Below, piece after piece: positions 6,248 through 11,524 of a stretch of DNA of 11,524 nt. The translations under genes and the position numbers were made by a program. The stretch is taken from the NCBI GenBank assembly GCA_046317855.1, contig JBKCVM010000113.1, positions 1 through 11,524 of the forward strand, in the 5' to 3' direction. The DNA comes from CAIOHW01 sp046317855 (GTDB taxonomy: Bacteria > Bdellovibrionota > UBA1018). How positions within the stretch are numbered: the first letter of the stretch is position 1; each line of letters opens with the position of its first letter. The notes below the pieces were generated by a model. That model had not been told where the DNA came from, did no database searches, and saw only the letters and a program-made list of their open reading frames with translations.

Positions 6248-7223
6248 ATTTTCTTCTATCCTCAAAAACGTGAACGAAACCACGCGTAAGAGAGCGAGCC
6301 CCAAACAGAAACTTTCAAGCCTGAGTTCGGCCATTGAAGCTTTTCTCGATTCTCTACAAGTTGATCGAGCCTGCTCCCCCCATACCGTGCAAGCTTACTC
6401 TCGTGACCTGAGGCAATTTGCTCAATTCTCTAAAGAAACAAAACTCAAGCCACTCCAGCCTTCACACCTTGAGGCGTTTCTTTCTAGCCTCTCCACCTCA
6501 GGTCACGACGCCCGCTCCATCGCCCGCAAGACAAGCTCTCTCCGGCAATTCTTTAAATTCTGCTGCCTTGAGCTAGAACTCAAAACCAATCCAGCCGAGC
6601 GACTCACTTCCCCCAAGCTCCCACGCTCTCTTCCTCAATCTCTGACTCGGCCACAAGTCGAAGCTCTCATCGCAGCCCTGGAGCCTGGCATTCATTACGC
6701 TCACGCTCAAATCGCCCACCACCTCCGCTTTCGTGACCAAGCGATGCTCGTACTGCTCTACGCTACAGGCCTGCGAGTCTCCGAGCTCGGGTCCCTCACT
6801 CCGCACCCGCTTGACCTTGTGCAGGGCTTTCTTCGAGTGCGCGGCAAGGGACAAAAAGAACGCATCGTTCCTTTTGCTGCTTACGCCGGCGAGCTCCTGC
6901 GAATCTACCTTGAGCACCACCGTCCTGGCCTCAAACCGCAATGTGATTTTCTTTTTTTAAACCATCGCGGAGGCGGCATCACCCGCCAAGCGTTCTGGAT
7001 AATCGTGAAAGAACTTGCGAGGAACGCGGGAATAAAAAAATCGATCTCACCCCACGTGCTCAGACACTCTTTTGCCACTCATCTGCTCGAAGGGGGAATG
7101 AACCTTCGTGGCCTCCAGATGCTCTTAGGGCATTCGGATCTCTCGACCACCCAGATTTACACACAGATCACTCCCGAGCACCTCAAGGAGGCTCATCGGC
7201 GTTACCACCCTCGCGGTGAGTAA
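6231..7223 (+). CDS. xerD: Site-specific tyrosine recombinase XerD
   Basis: This encodes up to 330 residues. With XerC, XerD resolves chromosome dimers at dif. The N-terminal SAM-like DNA-binding domain covers about residues 33-118 (AIEAFLDSLQVDRACSPHTV). The catalytic domain has Arg182 (TGLRVSELGSL), Lys206 (GKGQKER), His275 and Arg278 (SPHVLRHSFATHLL), His301 (LLGHSDLSTTQIY) and nucleophile Tyr310. TRQAFW and SPHVLRH favour XerD over XerC, which usually has SPHKLRH and LLGHANLSTTQ. A roughly 20-residue insertion (about 151-170, Ala/His-rich) sits just before the catalytic Arg helix. The start is uncertain: GTG 6231 is the earliest and GTG 6270 (codon 14) also fits family length; neither has a Shine-Dalgarno. 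The gene is followed 23 bases later by the M50 peptidase. Confidence 0.93.
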   Translation: MLRLPEFSSILKNVNETTRKRASPKQKLSSLSSAIEAFLDSLQVDRACSPHTVQAYSRDLRQFAQFSKETKLKPLQPSHLEAFLSSLSTSGHDARSIARKTSSLRQFFKFCCLELELKTNPAERLTSPKLPRSLPQSLTRPQVEALIAALEPGIHYAHAQIAHHLRFRDQAMLVLLYATGLRVSELGSLTPHPLDLVQGFLRVRGKGQKERIVPFAAYAGELLRIYLEHHRPGLKPQCDFLFLNHRGGGITRQAFWIIVKELARNAGIKKSISPHVLRHSFATHLLEGGMNLRGLQMLLGHSDLSTTQIYTQITPEHLKEAHRRYHPRGE

Positions 7224-7246
7224 AACCTGTGCTAAGGTAGGCTCAA

Positions 7247-7924
7247 ATGGACTCTATTCAGCGACTCGCACTTCAGATCGTACCGTTTTTTATGGCTGTG
7301 ATTTTCCACGAAGTGGCTCACGGTTGGGTGGCCAACCAGTGGGGAGACTCTACTGCTAAGGACCAAGGTCGACTCACCTTCAATCCGATGCCCCACCTTG
7401 ACGTAGTAGGAACCGTGATTCTACCGGTCCTGATGATGTCCACCGGAAGTGGACTGCTTTTTGGCTGGGCCAAGCCCGTCCCTATTGATCCTTCGCGCTT
7501 TAGAAAATTTAGACCGGGACTTTTTTGGGTTTCTGCAGCGGGTCCTCTGATGAATTTTCTGCTGGCGACCGTTTCAGCTTTTGGCTTTGCTCTGATGAAT
7601 CGTTTTCTGCCAGAAAGTTTTTCGCTCTCTGAGCCACTCGTGGGAATGGCCTATATCTCCGTCTCTCTCAATTTCTCTCTTGGGATCTTCAATCTGCTCC
7701 CCATTCCACCGCTCGATGGCAGTAAGATCATCGAAAGCTTTTTGTCGTACACAGCCTTGAGAAAATACGAAGCGCTGGCGCAATACGGCTTTTGGATCCT
7801 CCTGGCCCTTTTGATGACAGGTGCGCTCTCTATCCTCTCAAGTCCCATCACTTTTCTCACTCGCCTGGTGCTCGGCTTTGCCATCAGTGCAGTTGGACTT
7901 CCGGCAGGGGGGCTCACCGAGTGA
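7247..7924 (+). CDS. Membrane metalloprotease, M50B family (site-2-protease-like, FtsH-independent short form)
   Basis: This encodes 225 residues. It is a polytopic inner-membrane zinc peptidase of the S2P group, with about five to six hydrophobic segments. The HExxH motif is HEVAH (21-25) in the first segment, with zinc ligands His21 and His25 and catalytic Glu22. The second motif NLLPIPPLDG (149-158) supplies the third ligand, Asp157. FGWAKPVPIDP (72-82) and SAAGPLMNFLLA (96-107) are also typical. There is no PDZ domain, unlike RseP, so this is the short YwhC/Rv-type subgroup, whose substrates are mostly unknown. ATG 7247 has AAGG-TAGG upstream as a plausible ribosome-binding site. Its TGA overlaps the trpS GTG (GTGA). 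In delta-proteobacteria such genes commonly precede trpS. Confidence 0.94.
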   Translation: MDSIQRLALQIVPFFMAVIFHEVAHGWVANQWGDSTAKDQGRLTFNPMPHLDVVGTVILPVLMMSTGSGLLFGWAKPVPIDPSRFRKFRPGLFWVSAAGPLMNFLLATVSAFGFALMNRFLPESFSLSEPLVGMAYISVSLNFSLGIFNLLPIPPLDGSKIIESFLSYTALRKYEALAQYGFWILLALLMTGALSILSSPITFLTRLVLGFAISAVGLPAGGLTE

Positions 7925-8922
7925 CTGCCGTAGCTCAAAAGCAGGTCATGCTCTCGGCAGTTCAACCCTCAAGTGGGCTCACTCTGGGCAACTACATCGG
8001 TGCACTCCGTAACTGGGTTAGATTTCAGCGCGACTACGAATGCTGGTTTTTTGCTGTCAACCTGCATGCCATCACCGTCAGGCAAGACCCAAAAGAACTG
8101 GTGGAGCAGACTTACCGTGCAGTAGCCACCTACCTTGCAGCTGGGATCGACCCGGAGCACGCTACCCTCTTCATTCAATCACAAGTCCCACAACACGCTG
8201 AACTTGCCTGGCTTCTCAACTGTTACTGCTACATGGGAGAGCTGGGGCGGATGACTCAGTTCAAGGACAAATCGCAGAAGGCCGGCGAGAACATTCCAGT
8301 AGGGCTCTTCACTTACCCGGTATTGATGGCAGCCGACATCTTACTTTACGACACGCAGTGGGTCCCTGTGGGAGCTGACCAGAAACAACACATCGAACTG
8401 ACGCGTGACATCGCCATCCGAATGAACAACACCTATGGCGACGACCTCTTTAAAGTACCGCAGCCCCTGATTCCTCCTGTCGGAGCAAGAATCATGAGTC
8501 TGCAGGATCCGACATCCAAAATGTCGAAGTCTGATCCAGATCCCCATGCCTCGGTATTTTTATTCGACTCGGACGATCTGATACGCAAGAAGATCAAGCG
8601 TGCAGTGACAGATTCAGGTTCTGAGATCACCGATGAGGACTCTAAGCCGGGAGTCAAGAACCTGCTCAACATTCAGTCAGCAATCACTGGGACACCGATT
8701 GCAAGCTTGGTCACCCAGTATGCGGGCAAGCAATACGGACATCTAAAAGTTGAGACGGCAGAAATCGTGGTTCAAGCGATCGGCCCGCTCAGGAAAGAAG
8801 CAGAGCGGCTTTATCACGATCGAACTCACCTGGAGCAGATCCTCCAAAAGGGTGCTGAAAGAGCCCGTCAAAAAGCTGCAAAGACGCTGGAACGCGCCTA
8901 CTGTCGCGTGGGATTACTGTAG
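7921..8922 (+). CDS. trpS: Tryptophanyl-tRNA synthetase
   Basis: This encodes 333 residues, matching the usual bacterial size. It is a class I synthetase that charges tRNA-Trp in the cytoplasm. The HIGH-equivalent is TLGN (21-24) in QPSSGLTLGNYIGALRNW, and KMSKS is at 200-204. Other well-conserved stretches are LHAITVRQDP, QVPQHAELAWLLNCY, GELGRMTQFKDKS, TYPVLMAADILLYDT, PVGADQKQHIELTRDIA and IKRAVTDSGSE. The open frame extends upstream to 7792 inside the peptidase gene, but GTG 7921 aligns with the normal N-terminus and makes a four-base overlap with the upstream stop. ATG 7948 would remove the first beta strand. The 3' end overlaps the small minus-strand ORF by 25 bases. No terminator with a T-run is visible after it. 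Confidence 0.97.
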   Translation: MTAVAQKQVMLSAVQPSSGLTLGNYIGALRNWVRFQRDYECWFFAVNLHAITVRQDPKELVEQTYRAVATYLAAGIDPEHATLFIQSQVPQHAELAWLLNCYCYMGELGRMTQFKDKSQKAGENIPVGLFTYPVLMAADILLYDTQWVPVGADQKQHIELTRDIAIRMNNTYGDDLFKVPQPLIPPVGARIMSLQDPTSKMSKSDPDPHASVFLFDSDDLIRKKIKRAVTDSGSEITDEDSKPGVKNLLNIQSAITGTPIASLVTQYAGKQYGHLKVETAEIVVQAIGPLRKEAERLYHDRTHLEQILQKGAERARQKAAKTLERAYCRVGLL

Positions 8923-9158
8923 GAATCACTCGCGCCGGACTGCCCAAGCCCCCGGCGGAGCCCCGGACGCCCCTGTGAGAACTCGCGCGGAAGCACGCCT
9001 GGAAGCTGAACTGGCATTTCGAGGTCAAGCCTCGGAGAATCAAGAGAACGCACAGGAAGCGGACGCACTTCAATCATCCGATCCATCCACTTCACAAGAG
9101 TGCGAGAAACCTTCTGCGCAGGAATTTTGATTTTTGCTGTGAGTTTCTTGCCCTTCAT
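8898..9158 (-). CDS. Possible small basic protein of unknown function
   Basis: This encodes 86 residues from ATG 9158. AAGAGGG sits at optimal spacing six bases before the ATG, overlapping the end of the upstream gene's stop, so it looks like the second gene of a two-gene unit with the secreted protein (12 bases between them). The N-terminus is strongly basic (MKGKKLTAKIKIPAQK), and the middle is rich in Pro, Leu and Arg. There is no signal peptide, transmembrane segment or recognised domain. The end overlaps the 3' end of trpS. A competing plus-strand frame (8750-9130) covers the same DNA and also lacks stops, so coding status is uncertain; the ribosome-binding site decides for the minus strand. 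Confidence 0.45.
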   Translation of the reverse strand: MKGKKLTAKIKIPAQKVSRTLVKWMDRMIEVRPLPVRSLDSPRLDLEMPVQLPGVLPREFSQGRPGLRRGLGQSGASDSYSNPTRQ

Positions 9159-9170
9159 GTTTCTGCCCTC

Positions 9171-10070
9171 TTAGTGGGCCTTCTCTAGAGCTGTCCAGAG
9201 AAGACCTTCTTGCGTTAGGAACAACTGCCAGAAACGCCCTAGCTTTTGGGCTGGATTTTGGGAAGCAACTTTTTCAAGGCGACTCCGACGAAACGAACTC
9301 AAAGCTGCCTTAGAGACTTCGAAGCTTCTGCCCTCTCGCACTTTGGCCAGAGCCATTTCGGACTCCTCTTTGAACTCTCGGATCAAATCCAAAACATCCG
9401 ATAATTCTGGACTCTCTTTGGCCTGATCCAAGAGTTTTCGCTCTACGCCCCCAAGGTTGCGACGATACGCAATCAACGCCTCTTCGTTCGGAGAGCCTGG
9501 GCTCACTTTCTTTAGACCTGAGCACTGACCCTCATAGACGACCAACCAAACTCCAAAGGGACCTTTTTTGGAGTGCCGTACATAAGCTTGAATCTCTTGG
9601 ATTGGCTTTTCGTTTTGAGTGCCCTTCTTAACGACTAGAGTGATCTCCACTTTGCGCCGAGGATTCTCGCCATTGGCGTCAGGGGCAGCTAAACCGGTGA
9701 AAATCACTCTGCGGTCTTTAGACTGGGTCACCGCTCCAGTTGCAGTAGCGCTAAATGCAAAGACACCTTTTCCACCTTGCCACTGGGCATCCACTGAACC
9801 AAAAAGCAGCCTCTGATAGGTCTCAAAGTCTAGGCCCTGAACCTGCCCCAATCCGGAAAATGCGTCCCCGTTTTCTTCACCATCTAAAAGTGGAATCCCT
9901 ACGAAGAGCTCCGGCCAGCTGAACTCTAATTCTCGGTGCTGAAGTCGACAGCTTTCAGAAGTAGGAGGTTTAGGCGCCTCCCAAGCCTCGGAAACGAGGT
10001 CTCCTGAAAAGGCCTCAAAAGGGCAGAGCCCACAGAGCGAGAGCAATACGGTAAAAACCAGACGGCGCAT
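9171..10070 (-). CDS. Secreted (periplasmic) protein of unknown function
   Basis: This encodes 299 residues. I recognise no named family. The signal peptide MRRLVFTVLLSLCGL has likely cleavage near AFS (residue 22). It contains Cys13 and Cys16 but no proper lipobox, because both are preceded by Leu. The mature part has a beta-rich domain (about 45-185) with strands such as GVFAFSATATGAV, RVIFTGLAA, KVEITLVVKKG and GVWLVVYEG, flanked by Cys41 and Cys183, which could form a disulfide. An alpha-helical, charged segment follows (about 196-299). ATG 10070 is well supported: AAAGGA is eight bases upstream. It is divergent from scpA across 200 bases, interrupts the plus-strand gene order between trpS and scpA, and probably drives the small ORF downstream. 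No confident promoter is visible for it. Confidence 0.82.
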   Translation of the reverse strand: MRRLVFTVLLSLCGLCPFEAFSGDLVSEAWEAPKPPTSESCRLQHRELEFSWPELFVGIPLLDGEENGDAFSGLGQVQGLDFETYQRLLFGSVDAQWQGGKGVFAFSATATGAVTQSKDRRVIFTGLAAPDANGENPRRKVEITLVVKKGTQNEKPIQEIQAYVRHSKKGPFGVWLVVYEGQCSGLKKVSPGSPNEEALIAYRRNLGGVERKLLDQAKESPELSDVLDLIREFKEESEMALAKVREGRSFEVSKAALSSFRRSRLEKVASQNPAQKLGRFWQLFLTQEGLLWTALEKAH

Positions 10071-10084
10071 AATCGAAGTCCTTT

Positions 10085-10108
10085 AGTCAAAATCCGGCAG
10101 TCAAAATC
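10085..10108 (-). repeat. Pair of direct repeats upstream of the minus-strand secreted protein gene
   Basis: AGTCAAAATC occurs at 10085-10094 and again at 10099-10108, a 14-base period. On the minus strand the copies read GATTTTGACT and lie just upstream of the ribosome-binding site. They could be operator half-sites; the length is short enough for chance. Confidence 0.3.
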
Positions 10109-10234
10109 TCAAGACATGAATCTGCCAAAATACCTTACAAAAAAACTATGCTATTGGCTCTAACCCTGGGGGCTGGATAGTGTCAACGAGTAACTGGAAG
10201 GAACTGGCCCCCGGACCCCGGGTTTACCAAAGAC

Positions 10235-10262
10235 TTGCCATGCCCCCGTCGTTCGTTATGAT
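10235..10262 (+). promoter_or_regulatory. Sigma-70 type promoter of scpA
   Basis: TTGCCA (10235-10240, five of six to consensus) and TATGAT (10257-10262, five of six) are separated by 16 bases. The expected transcription start, six to eight bases after the -10, falls at about 10268-10271, at or within two bases of the scpA ATG. scpA has no Shine-Dalgarno and an in-frame stop at 10259-10261, so a leaderless transcript fits. Confidence 0.65.
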
Positions 10263-10270
10263 GCCCTCCG

Positions 10271-11149
10271 ATGCATCGTGTTCCGATCACCATTCGCCTG
10301 GAGAGCTTTGAGGGCCCCCTAGACCTCCTGCTCTACCTGATCCAATCCCACGAGCTTGATATCTCTAAGGTTTCTATCGGTCGGATCACTGATCAGTATC
10401 TGGCCTACGTCAAGCTGATGCAGGAGCTCAACTTTGATGTGGCCAGCGACTTTTTAGTCATGGCGGCCACCCTGCTGCACTGGAAAAGCAGGGCCCTGCT
10501 CCCGCAAGAAAAAGACCCCAACGCTGAGGCAAGCCAGGGCGACGAACTCCCGCTGACCCAAGAGGAGCTCCTCCGTCAGCTCATGGAACTCGAGCGATTC
10601 AAACGAATGGGAGAAGAGCTGGGGCAGTTATCAAAGCTGGGCGAGGACGTCTTTTTACGGCCCAACCGCAAACCCCCCATTGAACGTCGCTGGCGAGAAC
10701 TGGATATCACCGCCCTTGCTCTATGCTACCAGGACAGCGTCGTGCGTGCTCGCAAGCGCTCGACCATCCTAAAAAAGGAGACTGTCTCGCTGACGGCAAA
10801 AATCGAGCACTTCAAGCACCGCCTCAGAGTGGGAAAGCTCACCTCTCTGCAGTCGCTCTTAGACTTGGGAGAAAAACTTGAAATCGTGGTGACCTTTCTT
10901 GCTTCACTCGAGCTTTCTAGACTCAAGAAAATCAAACTTCACCAAAACGAGACCTATGCTCCGATTTATCTCGAACTTATGGAAAGCCTGGAGAACTTCG
11001 ATACGAAGTTGGCTTCGGGCTTTGACTCCATCACCAGTCAGGTCCAAGCCGAACTCGGACTTGCCGGCAGCCCAGATCTCCTTTCCGAAGGATTACCCCC
11101 AAAGAGTGAGCTCGCAGCAGGCCCCTCTGCTTCCAGCTCTCCAAATTGA
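10271..11149 (+). CDS. scpA: Segregation and condensation protein A (kleisin of SMC-ScpAB)
   Basis: This encodes 292 residues. ScpA is the kleisin that bridges the SMC dimer and binds ScpB for chromosome condensation and segregation. The N-terminal SMC-neck-binding region is clear: SFEGPLDLLLYLIQSHELDI (12-31), ITDQYLAYV, then FDVASDFLVMAATLLHWKSRALLP (55-78). A charged linker follows. A C-terminal winged-helix (about 165-235, VTFLASLELSRLKKIKLHQNE) would bind the SMC head. The tail after about residue 235 (ending in Ser/Ala/Pro) makes it longer than the usual roughly 250 residues. ATG 10271 is the earliest in-frame start, with no Shine-Dalgarno; the promoter places the RNA start at this codon. 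A probable scpB starts 34 bases after the stop. Confidence 0.96.
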   Translation: MHRVPITIRLESFEGPLDLLLYLIQSHELDISKVSIGRITDQYLAYVKLMQELNFDVASDFLVMAATLLHWKSRALLPQEKDPNAEASQGDELPLTQEELLRQLMELERFKRMGEELGQLSKLGEDVFLRPNRKPPIERRWRELDITALALCYQDSVVRARKRSTILKKETVSLTAKIEHFKHRLRVGKLTSLQSLLDLGEKLEIVVTFLASLELSRLKKIKLHQNETYAPIYLELMESLENFDTKLASGFDSITSQVQAELGLAGSPDLLSEGLPPKSELAAGPSASSSPN

Positions 11150-11183
11150 ACCAAAGACTATCACTAACGAAAGGCCCTGCCTC

Positions 11184-11524
11184 ATGAGCGCCCCAAAAGA
11201 CTCCAATCCCAATATCCAAACCGATGCGGGCGAATGGCTGCCCGATATTTCTACTGAAATGACAACGGATCTGACGATTTCTGCAGACGATAGCCTTTCA
11301 GCAGAAGCCGAGAGCTCGGGCGATCCTGGGGTCTGCTTGCCCGTTACTTTTGTAAAGGATCCATTTAGTCTCAGAATTTCTGAAGTCGCCGATGCTCAAA
11401 ACCAGGAGACTTTAGAGTTGGATGCGGAGCTTGATGAGGAGCTCAACTCTGAGCCCTTATCTGAGCCCTTGTCTGAGCCTCAGGCCGACGCGCCTGAACC
11501 CGCACATCTAGAATGTACATCGGT
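11184..11524 (+). CDS. scpB: Probable ScpB with a long acidic N-terminal extension (partial, runs off window)
   Basis: This frame is open from ATG 11184 to the window end, 113 codons so far. AAAGG (11170-11174) is nine bases before the ATG. Everything visible is acidic and low in complexity: many Asp, Glu, Ser and Pro, including LDAELDEEL and a SEPL repeat. One ordered-looking patch is PVTFVKDPFSLRISEV. No ScpB winged-helix is yet visible; the final residues HLECTS may lead into the usual ESLLF start of ScpB. The identification rests on position directly after scpA, where scpB is the usual partner. ScpB normally starts directly with its first winged-helix domain, so the roughly 110-residue extension would be unusual. 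It could instead be an unrelated acidic protein. Confidence 0.6.
   Translation, partial: MSAPKDSNPNIQTDAGEWLPDISTEMTTDLTISADDSLSAEAESSGDPGVCLPVTFVKDPFSLRISEVADAQNQETLELDAELDEELNSEPLSEPLSEPQADAPEPAHLECTS
11448..11480 (+). repeat. Tandem 12-base repeat encoding SEPL
   Basis: TCTGAGCCCTTA, TCTGAGCCCTTG and a partial TCTGAGCCT lie end to end, giving Ser-Glu-Pro-Leu repeats in frame in the probable scpB extension. Confidence 0.8.

Noticed and set aside
6257..6272. TATCCT before GTG 6270 as an xerD leaderless promoter
   Set aside because: Only four of six matches to the -10, and no -35 at acceptable spacing.
8750..9130. Plus-strand open frame across the trpS end
   Set aside because: Its first half is out of frame inside trpS and it has no credible start near 8922. 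The opposite-strand ORF has a good ribosome-binding site.
10166..10225. GGGGGC/GCCCCC inverted repeat and CCCGG-ACC-CCGGG hairpin upstream of scpA
   Set aside because: Short, GC-only pairings with a long loop or weak T-run; not convincing as terminator or operator.
10180..10311. 43-codon GTG-start ORF across the scpA start
   Set aside because: No well-spaced ribosome-binding site, it overlaps both the scpA promoter and the scpA coding start, and it shows no family signal.
1..11524. tRNA, rRNA, CRISPR array, insertion sequence or attL/attR sites
   Set aside because: No cloverleaf-like arrangement, regularly spaced repeats, transposase or flanking repeats were found on reading; XerD is the housekeeping type, not a phage integrase.

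Overview
The window is bacterial, gene-dense chromosomal DNA from an unidentified diderm. Predicted lipoproteins, a periplasmic cell-wall amidase and a GTG/TTG-rich start set point to a Gram-negative envelope. The gene content (xerD, an M50 site-2-protease-like peptidase, trpS, scpA and a probable scpB) resembles the arrangement I know from delta-proteobacterial and Bdellovibrio-like genomes. That placement is an inference; nothing here fixes the species.

Layout. Positions 1-110 carry the last codons of a gene that reads like the MutS C-terminus. It runs by a 4-base stop/start overlap into a MATE-type efflux transporter (107-1402). Sixteen bases later a secreted helical-repeat protein (1419-2231) begins, coupled by ATGA overlap to a Cys-rich lipoprotein with papain-like catalytic signatures (2228-3352). 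mutY (3311-4381, minus) converges on that lipoprotein with a 42-base coding overlap. Divergent from mutY lies a secreted N-acetylmuramoyl-L-alanine amidase (4409-5263), followed by a clear intrinsic terminator. A second, Gly-rich lipoprotein (5414-6040) leads to a small TTG-start ORF, then xerD, the M50 peptidase and trpS. These last three are closely packed, and peptidase and trpS share a GTGA overlap. On the minus strand, a secreted protein of unknown function (9171-10070) and a small ORF (8898-9158) separate trpS from scpA. scpA (10271-11149) is followed by a partial acidic ORF, probably scpB with a long N-terminal extension, which runs off the window.

Themes. Genome maintenance (MutS, MutY, XerD and SMC-ScpAB chromosome condensation) and envelope or cell-wall work (amidase, lipoproteins, M50 peptidase, efflux) alternate. 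Base composition drops visibly around 4380: hand-counted 60-base lines give about 57-70% GC to the left and about 47-50% to the right, with the step at the mutY/amidase divergent junction.

Most notable observations: a strong promoter whose expected start coincides with the scpA ATG (probable leaderless mRNA); a coupled pair of secreted proteins, one a candidate unrecognised cysteine peptidase lipoprotein; a minus-strand module splitting a commonly contiguous trpS-scpA cluster; and a small ORF with an in-frame 21-base duplication and a hairpin just ahead of xerD. I found no RNA genes, CRISPR array or insertion sequence.
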